Origin: Enterococcus cecorum DSM 20682 = ATCC 43198
Lineage (GTDB): Bacteria > Bacillota > Bacilli > Lactobacillales > Enterococcaceae
Assembly: GCF_000407565.1 (NCBI RefSeq)
Contig: NZ_ASWI01000004.1
Span: 762,001-826,000 of the forward strand
DNA: 64,000 nt
Direction of reading: 5' to 3'
Of the stretch, positions 55,375 to 64,000 are shown in pieces. Below the pieces are notes generated by a model. That model was given only the letters and a program-made list of their open reading frames with translations. It had not been told where the DNA came from and did not search any database. The translations under genes and the position numbers were made by a program. How positions within the stretch are numbered: position 1 is the stretch's first letter; the number at the start of each line of letters is the position of its first letter.

Positions 55375-55803
55375 ATGCAATTTTTGAAATTATTTCTCAT
55401 TTATCGTTGGTATGCTTTAGTATTTGCATTTATGTATGTCGCACTTATCTATCTGATATGCCGAAAAACTAAATTCGTTAAAGCCGGTATCATTTATGGG
55501 GTTGTTACAGAAATTATCTTTATCTTGTCGTTGTTATTTTTCTGTTTTCAATTATCGCAACCGAGTACTGTTTCAAGAATACCAATTTTCGAGCAGTTTT
55601 ATAATATTGTGATTGTTTCGTGGTTTGTCTTTTATATACCGCTCGTCGTATTGGCTGCTTATCGTTTGCTTATTTGGATTAGGCAGCGACTCCATCTTGC
55701 TTTACAGATCATCTTAACCATTAGCTATATTATTACCGTGGTAGGGATCGGCTATTTCGGATTGATTGTTCATGTGATGTTATTTTATGGTTTTGCACCT
55801 TAA
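55375..55803 (+). CDS. Small hydrophobic membrane protein
   Basis: A 142-residue protein with about four membrane segments (ALVFAFMYVALIYLI, AGIIYGVVTEIIFILSLLFF, IVIVSWFVFYIPLVVLAAY, ILTISYIITVVGIGYFGLIV). No family recognised, no charged catalytic motif. ATG 55375 follows GGGAGG; TATAAT at about 55347 may be its -10. It is a single gene closed by a terminator at 55810. Confidence 0.65.
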   Translation: MQFLKLFLIYRWYALVFAFMYVALIYLICRKTKFVKAGIIYGVVTEIIFILSLLFFCFQLSQPSTVSRIPIFEQFYNIVIVSWFVFYIPLVVLAAYRLLIWIRQRLHLALQIILTISYIITVVGIGYFGLIVHVMLFYGFAP

Positions 55804-55809
55804 ATGTTT

Positions 55810-55844
55810 AAGATCAAGATACTTCCAGTGTCTTGGTCTTTTTT
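55810..55844 (+). terminator. Terminator of the small membrane protein gene
   Basis: AAGATCAAGA (55810-55819) pairs with TCTTGGTCTT (55831-55840) with one G-U, then T6. Confidence 0.8.
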
Positions 55845-55904
55845 CAGTTGCAAGCGAACGGATAACCTGTATATAATAGTAAAGTAAGGATGAGGAGGAA
55901 AAAG

Positions 55905-56174
55905 ATGGAGAATTATCAATATCCTTTAGATTTGAACTGGTCTACAGAAGAAATGATTTTAGTCGTAAATTTTTGGGCTGATTTAGAAAAAGTTTATGAA
56001 CAAGGCATGGATCGCCAAGCTTTTTTAGATAGCTATCAGTCTTTTAAATCAGTTGTCAAAAGTATTGGTGAAGAGCGTAAATTGGGTCGAGAGTTTGAAG
56101 AATTATCGGGTTATTCGCTTTACCATGCTGTAAAACAAGCAAAAGCAAGTCAAAATAAACGGATTAAGATGTGA
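55905..56174 (+). CDS. UPF0223 family protein
   Basis: An 89-residue protein of unknown function conserved in Bacillales and Lactobacillales (YktA). YQYPLDLNWSTEEMILVVNFW and EELSGYSLYHAVKQA are characteristic. ATG 55905 follows GAGGAGG; the earlier ATG at 55890 overlaps that site. It is next to suhB, as in Bacillus. Confidence 0.85.
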   Translation: MENYQYPLDLNWSTEEMILVVNFWADLEKVYEQGMDRQAFLDSYQSFKSVVKSIGEERKLGREFEELSGYSLYHAVKQAKASQNKRIKM

Positions 56175-56183
56175 GGTTTGACA

Positions 56184-56954
56184 ATGGAAAAGATATATCG
56201 AGAAATTATTCATTTGTTGCATCAAGCTGGAGAATTAGTGAAAGAAGAGTTGGCACAACAAGATGTGGTAGTAAGCACTAAGTCTAGTCGAAGTGATTTA
56301 GTAACAAATATTGATAAGCTGGTTCAAAATTATTTGATGTCATCTTTAAACGTATTAATTCCTAACCTAAAATTTTTAGCTGAAGAAAATGGCTTAACTG
56401 AATTATCGGATTTTAGTGGTAAAGTTGCAGTCATTGATCCAATCGATGGAACGAATAATATGGTCTTGCAGCAAAAAGATTTTTGTATTTTGCTTGGACT
56501 ATATGAAGAAAAAATGGGCCGCTGTGGTTTTATTTATGAAGTAATGGGCAATCATTTATTATGGGGTGGTCCTGAGATTGGTGTTTTCTATGATGACCAA
56601 CCTTGGCAAATGCAAAAGGATTTGAGTTTAGAAGATGGATTGATTAGTTTTAATAGTAAGATTTTTCGTGAAAATATGCTGAAATCACATGAATTAAGTC
56701 AACGCGCATTAGGGATACGTATGACAGGATGTGCAGGTTTAGAAATGATGGATATCGCTTTAGGAAATCGCGTAGCCTATATTTCAAATCTACAACCATG
56801 GGATTACGCCGCTGGACAAATCATTCTTGAAGCGTTAGGAATGAAAGTGAGAACGATTTCGGGTAAATCATTGTCTTTAAATGGCAGAGAATTAATGATT
56901 GCGGCTACACCAAAAGCATATCAAGAAATATTAGAACGTATCGGTCATGCATAA
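56184..56954 (+). CDS. suhB: Inositol monophosphatase family protein
   Basis: Mg-dependent phosphatase, 256 residues. Motif A VAVIDPIDGTNNMVLQQKDF and motif B LQPWDYAAGQIILEALG carry the metal-binding acidic residues; FLAEENG precedes them. ATG 56184 follows GTGAGG, with a TTG six bases earlier as alternative. It is coupled to the UPF0223 gene. The name is by family and position; the physiological substrate is not shown. Confidence 0.85.
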   Translation: MEKIYREIIHLLHQAGELVKEELAQQDVVVSTKSSRSDLVTNIDKLVQNYLMSSLNVLIPNLKFLAEENGLTELSDFSGKVAVIDPIDGTNNMVLQQKDFCILLGLYEEKMGRCGFIYEVMGNHLLWGGPEIGVFYDDQPWQMQKDLSLEDGLISFNSKIFRENMLKSHELSQRALGIRMTGCAGLEMMDIALGNRVAYISNLQPWDYAAGQIILEALGMKVRTISGKSLSLNGRELMIAATPKAYQEILERIGHA

Positions 56955-57054
56955 AGTATCATGAAAAATCGAGTGTTTTGCTTTTTTTTCTGAAAATTTT
57001 TTGGTATAATTTCATTTTGAGTGAAGTCAATTAAATATTAAAGGAGTCATTAAA

Positions 57055-58896
57055 TTGAATTATAGAGAAGATATTCGTAATATCGCGATTATTGCCCACG
57101 TCGACCATGGTAAAACCACTTTGGTAGATGAATTATTAAAACAGTCACATACATTAGATGCACGTACACAATTACAAGAACGTGCGATGGACTCAAATGC
57201 TTTAGAAAAAGAACGCGGAATTACCATTTTAGCGAAAAACACTGCTGTAGAATATAACGGTACCAAAATCAATATCATGGATACTCCTGGACACGCCGAC
57301 TTTGGTGGAGAAGTAGAACGTATCATGAAAATGGTAGATGGGGTACTTTTAGTTGTCGATGCGTATGAAGGAACCATGCCACAAACTCGTTTTGTATTGA
57401 AAAAAGCTTTAGAACAAAAAGTAACGCCAATTGTAGTTGTCAATAAAATTGATAAGCCATCTGCTCGTCCTGAACATGTAGTAGATGAAGTATTAGAATT
57501 ATTTATCGAGTTAGGTGCCGATGATGATCAATTGGATTTCCCAGTTGTTTATACTTCTGCATTAAATGGTACCTCTAGTCTATCTAGTGACCCAGCAGAC
57601 CAAGAAAAAACCATGGCGCCCGTTTTCGATACGATTTTAGAGCATATTCCTGCGCCAATTGATAATTCTGATGAACCTTTGCAATTCCAAGTATCATTGT
57701 TAGATTATAATGAATATGTTGGCCGTATTGGTATCGGACGTGTCTTCCGTGGTACGATTCGTGTAGGAGACCAAGTTGCTTTAATGAAACTAGATGGCGA
57801 TGTGAAGAAATTCCGCGTGACGAAGATTTTTGGTTTCTTTGGCTTAAAACGTTTAGAAATTGAAGAAGCGAAGGCGGGAGATTTAATTGCCGTATCTGGT
57901 ATGGAAGATATCTTCGTTGGTGAAACTGTAACCCCTGCTGATCATCAAGAAGCTTTACCAATTTTACATATTGATGAGCCTACTTTACAAATGACTTTCC
58001 TAGTGAATAATTCACCATTTGCGGGACGTGAAGGTAAATTTGTCACTGCACGTAAAATTGAAGAACGTTTGATGGCACAATTACAAACCGATGTATCTTT
58101 ACGAGTTGATCCAATTGGTCCGGATTCATGGATTGTTTCAGGTCGTGGGGAATTACACTTATCCATCTTAATTGAAAATATGCGTCGTGAAGGTTACGAA
58201 TTGCAAGTGTCTCGTCCAGAAGTTATCGAGCGCGAAATTGATGGTGTGAAGTGTGAACCGTTTGAGCGTGTCCAAATTGATACACCAGAAGAATATATGG
58301 GTGCAGTTATCGAGTCATTAGGTATGCGTAAAGCTGAAATGCAAGATATGATTAATACTGGAAATGGTCAAGTTCGTATTATCTTCTTAGCACCTGCTCG
58401 TGGTTTGATTGGTTATACTACAGAATTCTTATCTATGACTCGAGGTTATGGTATTATGCACCACACCTTTGATCAGTATCTACCAATGATTCAAGGCCAA
58501 ATTGGTGGCCGTCACCATGGCGCTTTAGTTTCTATTGATACAGGCAAGGCAACGACTTATTCAATTATGAGTATTGAAGAGCGTGGGACTGTCTTTGTTG
58601 AACCAGGGACTGAAGTTTATGAAGGGATGATTGTTGGTGAAAATTCACGCGATAATGATTTGACCGTAAATATCACTAAAGCAAAACAAATGACCAATGT
58701 CCGTTCTGCTACAAAAGACCAAACCGCAGTTATTAAAAAGCCAAAAATTCTAACGCTTGAAGAATCATTAGAATTTTTAAATGATGATGAATATTGTGAA
58801 GTGACACCTGAAAGTATTCGTCTACGTAAACAAATCTTAAATAAAAATGAACGTGAAAAAGCCGCTAAAAAACGTAAAATGGCTGAACAAGCGTAG
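57055..58896 (+). CDS. typA: Ribosome-associated GTPase TypA/BipA
   Basis: Translational GTPase that acts on the ribosome in assembly and stress. Starts at TTG 57055 with AAGGAG at 57041-57046. GTPase motifs: AHVDHGKTTLVDEL (G1), DSNALEKERGITIL (G2), DTPGHADFGGE (G3), VVNKIDKPSARP (G4). The C-terminal part (RGLIGYTTEFLSMTRGYGIM) is the BipA-specific domain. It is 613 residues. A TATAAT at 57004-57009 is a likely -10. Confidence 0.96.
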   Translation: MNYREDIRNIAIIAHVDHGKTTLVDELLKQSHTLDARTQLQERAMDSNALEKERGITILAKNTAVEYNGTKINIMDTPGHADFGGEVERIMKMVDGVLLVVDAYEGTMPQTRFVLKKALEQKVTPIVVVNKIDKPSARPEHVVDEVLELFIELGADDDQLDFPVVYTSALNGTSSLSSDPADQEKTMAPVFDTILEHIPAPIDNSDEPLQFQVSLLDYNEYVGRIGIGRVFRGTIRVGDQVALMKLDGDVKKFRVTKIFGFFGLKRLEIEEAKAGDLIAVSGMEDIFVGETVTPADHQEALPILHIDEPTLQMTFLVNNSPFAGREGKFVTARKIEERLMAQLQTDVSLRVDPIGPDSWIVSGRGELHLSILIENMRREGYELQVSRPEVIEREIDGVKCEPFERVQIDTPEEYMGAVIESLGMRKAEMQDMINTGNGQVRIIFLAPARGLIGYTTEFLSMTRGYGIMHHTFDQYLPMIQGQIGGRHHGALVSIDTGKATTYSIMSIEERGTVFVEPGTEVYEGMIVGENSRDNDLTVNITKAKQMTNVRSATKDQTAVIKKPKILTLEESLEFLNDDEYCEVTPESIRLRKQILNKNEREKAAKKRKMAEQA

Positions 58897-58904
58897 TTAA
58901 TTTT

Positions 58905-58939
58905 AAGGCGAGAACTAATCAATAGGTTTTCGCCTTTTA
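58905..58939 (+). terminator. Terminator of typA
   Basis: AAGGCGA (58905-58911) pairs with TCGCCTT (58930-58936), with further GAAC/GTTT pairing inside, followed by a T-rich run. Confidence 0.75.
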
Positions 58940-58973
58940 TTATAATAGTAATTACTAGAAAGGACTGACTGAG

Positions 58974-60005
58974 ATGCAAACAGTCGAATATATCCAAAAA
59001 TTAACAGCAATTCCATCACCAACAGGCTATACACAAAAAGTGATTCAATATGTAAATGAAACGCTGCAATCATTTGGTTATAAGCCACAAATCACTGCTA
59101 AAGGTGGTTTATTAGTTACAGTGAAGGGTGAAAATGATAAGCAACAACGATTTGTCACAGCCCATGTAGATACACTTGGGGCCATGGTGCGTGCCATCAA
59201 ACCAAATGGACGTTTAAAAATTGATTTAATCGGTGGTTTTGGTTATTCATCCATTGAAGGTGAAAACTGTTTGGTTCACCTTTCCGGAAGCGAGCGAACG
59301 ATTTCAGGTACGATTTTAATGCACCAAACTAGTGTTCATGTGTATAAGGATGCACGTACAGCTGAAAGAAACCAAGAGAATATGGAAGTACGCTTGGATG
59401 CGAAAGTCTTTAATGAAGAAGATGTCCGTCAATTAGGTATCGAAGTAGGAGATTTTATTTCTTTTGATGCCCGCACACAAGTTACTGATTTAGGATTTAT
59501 TAAGAGTCGTCATTTAGATGATAAAGTTTCTGCAGCTATTTTAATGAACCAATTGCGTCAAATCAAAGAAGATGGTTTAACACTGCCTTTTACTACACAT
59601 TTCGCTTTTAGTACATTTGAAGAAGTCGGACATGGCATGAACAGCAATATTCCAAGTGAAGTGGTTGAATATTTAGCAGTGGACATGGGGGCGATGGGCG
59701 ATGATCAACAGACAGATGAATATAGTGTTTCTATTTGTGTGAAAGATGGTTCAGGTCCGTATCATTTTGCTTTCCGTCAACATTTAGTACAATTATGTAA
59801 AGAAAATGCGATTGATTATAAGCTTGATATCTATCCGTATTATGCCAGTGATGCATCTGCGGCGCTTTCAGCTGGTGCCGAAGTTAAACACGCCTTATTC
59901 GGAGCAGGAATTGAATCTAGTCATGCCTATGAACGTACCCACATTGAATCTGTACAAGCGACGGAGCAATTAGTACATGCTTATTTATTTAGCCCATTAG
60001 TTTAA
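58974..60005 (+). CDS. M42-family metallo-aminopeptidase
   Basis: Cytoplasmic aminopeptidase or endoglucanase-like M42 enzyme with two zinc ions. Metal ligands and catalytic residues: VTAHVDTLG, SRHLDDKVSA, FSTFEEVGHGMNSN (catalytic Glu pair), LAVDMGAMG and SSHAYERTHIES. It is 343 residues, normal. AAAGGACTGA precedes ATG 58974. Glutamyl or leucyl specificity cannot be told from sequence. Confidence 0.9.
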   Translation: MQTVEYIQKLTAIPSPTGYTQKVIQYVNETLQSFGYKPQITAKGGLLVTVKGENDKQQRFVTAHVDTLGAMVRAIKPNGRLKIDLIGGFGYSSIEGENCLVHLSGSERTISGTILMHQTSVHVYKDARTAERNQENMEVRLDAKVFNEEDVRQLGIEVGDFISFDARTQVTDLGFIKSRHLDDKVSAAILMNQLRQIKEDGLTLPFTTHFAFSTFEEVGHGMNSNIPSEVVEYLAVDMGAMGDDQQTDEYSVSICVKDGSGPYHFAFRQHLVQLCKENAIDYKLDIYPYYASDASAALSAGAEVKHALFGAGIESSHAYERTHIESVQATEQLVHAYLFSPLV

Positions 60006-60094
60006 AGATTCTCTACAAAATTGATTCAAGCTGTTTTTTTACTTAAAAATTGTGCTATAATAAAACATACCATGACAAAATTGGAGTGAGTAAG

Positions 60095-60406
60095 ATGAAA
60101 GAGGTTTCTAGAGAACATGCTGTAGAGTTATTACAAAATGAAGCCCAACGCATTCGCCGCTTAATAGCAAATCAAAAGAATAGTTTATGTGTCGCACATT
60201 GTAAAGCTTTTGAAGAAGTGGTGGATACACAAATGTATGGTTTATCACGACAAGTTGCTTATGCGATTCAGTTAGGTATTTTAGATAGTACAGAAGGTCA
60301 ACAAATTTTAAGTGACTTAGAAAAAAACTTAGATTTATTGTATCAAGAAGTTTATAAAGAACAGCATGTTGCAGAACAAAAAGATGAAGATATAACTTTA
60401 AAGTAG
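60095..60406 (+). CDS. ylaN: YlaN family protein
   Basis: A 103-residue protein of the DUF1507/YlaN family, linked in Bacillus to iron control. LLQNEAQRIRRLIANQKNSL and EVVDTQMYGLSRQVAYAIQL are diagnostic. I take ATG 60095 with GGAGTGAG; the frame is open to 60050. The order typA-ylaN-ftsW-pyc is the same as in Bacillus, except for the M42 gene inserted here. Confidence 0.88.
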   Translation: MKEVSREHAVELLQNEAQRIRRLIANQKNSLCVAHCKAFEEVVDTQMYGLSRQVAYAIQLGILDSTEGQQILSDLEKNLDLLYQEVYKEQHVAEQKDEDITLK

Positions 60407-60420
60407 TTAAATATAATGGG

Positions 60421-60458
60421 GGGATAACGAAATAGCTTTGTGAGTTATTCCCTTTTTT
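60421..60458 (+). terminator. Terminator of ylaN
   Basis: GGGATAAC (60421-60428) pairs with GTTATTCCC (60444-60452), followed by six T. Confidence 0.75.
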
Positions 60459-60510
60459 ATTCATAGTTTATGTAATTAGAAAGGAAATGGGGCGACCCAA
60501 GGATGATCCA

Positions 60511-61671
60511 TTGTCAAAGAAAGTTAAGAAAAGACATTTATTAGATTATAGTATTTTAATTCCCTATTTAATTTTGAACGTTATTGGTTTGATGATGGTA
60601 TATAGTGCATCATCATACTCACTTATATCACAAGGGAAAAATCCCATAACCGATATGGTCAAGCAAGCTATCTTTTTATTTTTAAGTATTATTTTAATGG
60701 GTATCTTATATAAAATGAAGCTTAGCATGATGAAAAATTTGAAGTTTGTGCGGATATTTGTCGCACTTGTACTAGGTTTGATGGTGATTGCGTTTGCTTT
60801 TAAAACTGTTAATGGTGCCCATGGTTGGATTCAAATTCCTGGACTGGGAACGATTCAGCCAGTTGAGTTTTGGAAGTTTGTGATGATTTGGATGTTGGCT
60901 GCACAAATTTCAGATCGACAAGTATTGATACCTGATAAGATGGTTGATGCTGTAAAAGTTCCTGTAGGGCTTTGTACGTTGTCTATGGGAATTCTAGCAT
61001 TATATCCCGATTTTGGGAACGCAGCGATTATTGCCTTACTGCTAATCGTAATGTTGATGATTAGTGGGATCAATTATCTTTATGGTTATATCATAGCGTT
61101 TGGCACTTTTGCATTTAGTATCCTTACGATGTTTATTATTCGTATCACTAATGGTAGTTTTTTACCTTCTCACGTTGCCTCTCGTTTCGCAGTATTCCTA
61201 AATCCATTTAAAGATGAATTTGGCAACGGTCATCAATTGGTAAATGGCTATTATGCAATGTTTAATGGTCGATTATTTGGTTTAGGTTTAGGTAATAGTA
61301 TTCAGAAGAAAGGCTTCCTGAGTTTTGCTGCTTCAACAGACTTTATTTTTGCGATTGTTGTAGAAGAATTAGGATTAATTGGTGCTATTTTCATTTTAGG
61401 TTTATTGTTGTTTTTAGTTGGACGAATTATTTTAATTGGTATTCGTTCAAATGATGCTTTTAATTCAATGATTTGTTTAGGCGTCGGTTCATTATTTTTG
61501 ATTCAAATCTTCATCAATTTAGGTGGAATTACTGGTTTGATTCCATTAACAGGGATTACTTTTCCATTCTTTAGTCAAGGTGGTTCCAGTTTGATTGTTT
61601 TATCAGCCTGCGTTGGTTTAGTTTTAAATATAAGTGCTGATGAAAAGAAGAAAAAATTGATGTTGTATTGA
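60511..61671 (+). CDS. ftsW: Peptidoglycan glycosyltransferase FtsW
   Basis: SEDS-family lipid II polymerase of the division site; membrane protein with about ten segments. DYSILIPYLILNVIGLMMVYSASSY, QIPGLGTIQPVEFWKFVMIW, NGRLFGLGLGNSIQKKGFL, STDFIFAIVVEELG and FFSQGGSSL are the SEDS landmarks. I prefer TTG 60511 (AAGGATGA at 60499-60506); ATG 60487 touches its AAGGAA site without spacing. About 386 residues. FtsW rather than RodA is inferred from the ylaN-pyc position. Confidence 0.9.
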   Translation: MSKKVKKRHLLDYSILIPYLILNVIGLMMVYSASSYSLISQGKNPITDMVKQAIFLFLSIILMGILYKMKLSMMKNLKFVRIFVALVLGLMVIAFAFKTVNGAHGWIQIPGLGTIQPVEFWKFVMIWMLAAQISDRQVLIPDKMVDAVKVPVGLCTLSMGILALYPDFGNAAIIALLLIVMLMISGINYLYGYIIAFGTFAFSILTMFIIRITNGSFLPSHVASRFAVFLNPFKDEFGNGHQLVNGYYAMFNGRLFGLGLGNSIQKKGFLSFAASTDFIFAIVVEELGLIGAIFILGLLLFLVGRIILIGIRSNDAFNSMICLGVGSLFLIQIFINLGGITGLIPLTGITFPFFSQGGSSLIVLSACVGLVLNISADEKKKKLMLY

Positions 61672-61696
61672 ATAAATAAATTTAAGGAGTGGTTCG

Positions 61697-64000
61697 ATGA
61701 AAAAAGTATTAGTCGCAAATCGTGGTGAAATCGCAATACGTGTTTTTCGTGCATGTGCGGAATTAGGAATTGCAACAGTCGGTATTTATGCAGCTGAAGA
61801 TGAATATTCTGTTCACCGTTTTAAAGCAGATGAAGCCTACTTAATCGGTGAAGGTAAAAAGCCAATTGAAGCGTATTTGGATATTGAAGGAATCATTCAA
61901 GTCGCCAAAGAAGCTGGTGCAGATGCGATTCACCCAGGTTATGGATTTTTATCTGAAAATTTACAGTTTGCAAAACGTTGTCAAGAAGAAGGCCTGACAT
62001 TCATCGGACCAAAACTTGAACATCTAGATATTTTTGGTGATAAGATTAAAGCAAAAGAAGCGGCCGTGAAAGCAGGGATTCAATCTATTCCAGGAAGTGA
62101 CGGTCCAGTAGACTCAGTAGATGAAGTGCTTGATTTTGCAAAAGATTATGGTTATCCAATTATGATTAAAGCCGCTCTTGGCGGTGGTGGTCGTGGGATG
62201 CGTGTAGCCTTTGATGATGCTCAAGCTTTAGAAGGCTACAACCGTGCAAAGAGTGAAGCTAAAGCTGCATTTGGTAGTGATGAAGTCTATGTAGAAAAAT
62301 ATATTGCTGATCCAAAACATATTGAAGTGCAGATTTTAGGTGATATGCATGGCAATGTTGTACATTTATTTGAACGTGATTGCTCAGTACAAAGACGTCA
62401 TCAGAAAGTAGTTGAAGTTGCACCTTGTGTATCATTATCAACTGAATTACGTGAAAAAATCTGTGGTGCGGCTGTTCAATTAATGAAACATGTCGGATAT
62501 GTTAATGCTGGAACTGTAGAGTTTTTAGTTAGTGGCGATGATTTCTACTTTATTGAAGTGAATCCACGTGTACAAGTAGAACATACGATTACTGAATTAA
62601 TTACAGATATTGACATTGTGACTAGTCAACTTTTAATCGCTCAAGGTAAAGATTTACATAAAGATATTCATATTCCACATCAAGAAAATATTTATCTTAA
62701 AGGCGCAGCAATTCAATGTCGCATTACAACCGAAGATCCATTGAATAATTTCATGCCTGATACTGGTAAAATCGATACCTATCGTTCACCTGGTGGCTTT
62801 GGTGTCCGCTTAGATGTAGGTAATGCTTATGCTGGCGCCGTTGTTACTCCTTATTTTGACTCTTTATTAGTAAAAGTTTGTACGCATGGTGCAACTTTCC
62901 AAGCAGCAGTTCAAAAGATGCAACGTTGCTTAAAAGAGTTTAGAATTCGTGGGGTAAAGACAAACATCCCATTTATGCAAAATGTCATTCATAATGAAGT
63001 CTTCCAATCAGGAAATGCCAAGACTACCTTTATTGACAACACACCAAGTTTATTTGAGTTTTCTAGTACGCGAGATCGTGGAAATAAAACCATGAAATAT
63101 ATTGGTGAAATTACGATTAACGGCTTCCCTGGAATTGATAAAAAAGAAAAACCATTCTTTGAAGTGCCTCGTGTACCAAACAAAATAGAAAGATCGAATC
63201 AAAAAATTGTCACAGCGAAAGATATTTTAGATAAAGAAGGACCAAAAGCTGTTTCCAAATGGGTTCAGCAACAACAGTCTGTACTTTTAACAGATACGAC
63301 TTTCCGTGATGCGCATCAAAGTTTACTAGCTACTCGAGTCCGAACACATGATATTGAAAAAATTGCAGCTCAAACGCAACTAGCCATTCCACAGTTGTTC
63401 TCAAGTGAAATGTGGGGAGGGGCAACTTTTGATGTGGCGTATCGATTCTTGAATGAAGATCCGTGGGAAAGATTACGTAAAATTCGTCAACAAATGCCGA
63501 ATACTTTGATGCAAATGTTATTTAGAGGATCCAATGCGGTGGGATATTCGAATTATCCTGATAATGTAATTCAAGCTTTTATTAAAGAGTCAGCCAAGCA
63601 GGGTATTGATGTATTCCGTATTTTTGATAGTTTGAATTGGACTGCTCAAATGGAACCAAGTATTCAAGCAGTCTTAGATACTGGTAAAATTGCTGAAGCG
63701 GCGATTTGTTACACAGGTGATATTAATGATCCGCTTCGTAGTAAATATGATATACATTACTATAAACAAATGGCTAAAGATTTGGAAAGTTTAGGTGCGC
63801 ATATTATCGCGATTAAAGATATGGCAGGCTTATTAAAACCACAAGCTGCTTATCGTTTAATTTCTGAATTGAAGGATACTGTGGATGTGCCAATTCATCT
63901 TCATACGCATGATACTTCCGGTAATGCGATTATGACTTATGAAAAAGCAATTCAAGCAGGTGTAGATATTGTCGATGTGGCTATTTCTGCAATGAGTGCC
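61697..64000 (+). CDS. pyc: Pyruvate carboxylase, 5' part
   Basis: Biotin enzyme turning pyruvate and bicarbonate into oxaloacetate with ATP. The frame is open from ATG 61697 (AAGGAGTGG upstream) to the window end, 768 codons of an expected 1140-1150. The biotin carboxylase domain (KVLVANRGEIAIRVFRACAEL, IMIKAALGGGGRGMRVAF, VNPRVQVEHTITELITD) covers residues 1-455, and the carboxyltransferase domain starts about 530 (LLTDTTFRDAHQSLLATRV, with catalytic-site FDSLNWTAQMEPS). The biotin domain is beyond the window. Confidence 0.96.
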   Translation, partial: MKKVLVANRGEIAIRVFRACAELGIATVGIYAAEDEYSVHRFKADEAYLIGEGKKPIEAYLDIEGIIQVAKEAGADAIHPGYGFLSENLQFAKRCQEEGLTFIGPKLEHLDIFGDKIKAKEAAVKAGIQSIPGSDGPVDSVDEVLDFAKDYGYPIMIKAALGGGGRGMRVAFDDAQALEGYNRAKSEAKAAFGSDEVYVEKYIADPKHIEVQILGDMHGNVVHLFERDCSVQRRHQKVVEVAPCVSLSTELREKICGAAVQLMKHVGYVNAGTVEFLVSGDDFYFIEVNPRVQVEHTITELITDIDIVTSQLLIAQGKDLHKDIHIPHQENIYLKGAAIQCRITTEDPLNNFMPDTGKIDTYRSPGGFGVRLDVGNAYAGAVVTPYFDSLLVKVCTHGATFQAAVQKMQRCLKEFRIRGVKTNIPFMQNVIHNEVFQSGNAKTTFIDNTPSLFEFSSTRDRGNKTMKYIGEITINGFPGIDKKEKPFFEVPRVPNKIERSNQKIVTAKDILDKEGPKAVSKWVQQQQSVLLTDTTFRDAHQSLLATRVRTHDIEKIAAQTQLAIPQLFSSEMWGGATFDVAYRFLNEDPWERLRKIRQQMPNTLMQMLFRGSNAVGYSNYPDNVIQAFIKESAKQGIDVFRIFDSLNWTAQMEPSIQAVLDTGKIAEAAICYTGDINDPLRSKYDIHYYKQMAKDLESLGAHIIAIKDMAGLLKPQAAYRLISELKDTVDVPIHLHTHDTSGNAIMTYEKAIQAGVDIVDVAISAMSA

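Noticed and set aside
57060-57443. Minus-strand 127-codon frame within typA
   Set aside because: A shadow of typA; it has a Ser/Cys-rich, unnatural composition and no start signals.

Overview
The window looks like a chromosomal segment of a low-G+C Firmicute of the order Lactobacillales, most like an Enterococcus or close relative. I base this on the A+T-rich codon use, strong AGGAGG-type ribosome sites with some GTG/TTG starts, the pdhABCD, UPF0223-suhB-typA-ylaN-ftsW-pyc gene order shared with Bacillus-type genomes, PepC, and PurR-box, guanine-riboswitch and cre control signals. I cannot name the species from sequence alone.

Left part (1-31 kb) is accessory or mosaic. It opens with the 3' end of an IS30-family element that cuts into a gene for a superfamily 2 helicase with a C-terminal nuclease-like domain. 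That gene is coupled to an unrecognised 662-residue partner, giving a damaged defence-like pair. Next come a SEL1-repeat protein fused to an acetyltransferase-like domain, a GNAT enzyme, two paralogous ATP-grasp proteins, a PLD nuclease-helicase-DUF3427 protein followed by a NUDIX hydrolase and a DUF3885 protein, and a small ribbon-helix-helix regulator with operator-like sites on both sides. Cardiolipin synthase, several GNATs, a PfkB kinase, a HIT protein, a DJ-1-like protein, an AlaA-like aminotransferase, PepC, tRNA-Leu(GAG), proC, nagA, an aromatic-acid-exporter-like protein and a glucosaminidase follow. At least four genes here carry a single inactivating lesion (two in-frame TAA codons, two frameshifts), and one more has apparently lost its ATG start.

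Middle part (32.2-49.7 kb) is a purine supercluster. It holds guanine-riboswitch-controlled xpt-pbuX, then purE-purK-purB, then purC-S-Q-L-F-M-N-H-D (PRPP to IMP), a catabolite-controlled aldo/keto reductase, and guaC (GMP to IMP). PurR-box-like sequences lie upstream of each purine transcription unit. In purE, purC and guaC, and also in front of the distant pfkB gene at 18.7 kb, the CGAAC core sits exactly 42 bp before the predicted -35 hexamer.

Right part (50-64 kb) is core metabolism and division: the four-gene pyruvate dehydrogenase operon with cre-like sites upstream and a perfect hairpin between pdhB and pdhC, a small membrane protein, UPF0223, an inositol-monophosphatase-family enzyme, typA/bipA, an M42 aminopeptidase, ylaN, ftsW and the 5' two-thirds of pyruvate carboxylase, which runs off the window end.
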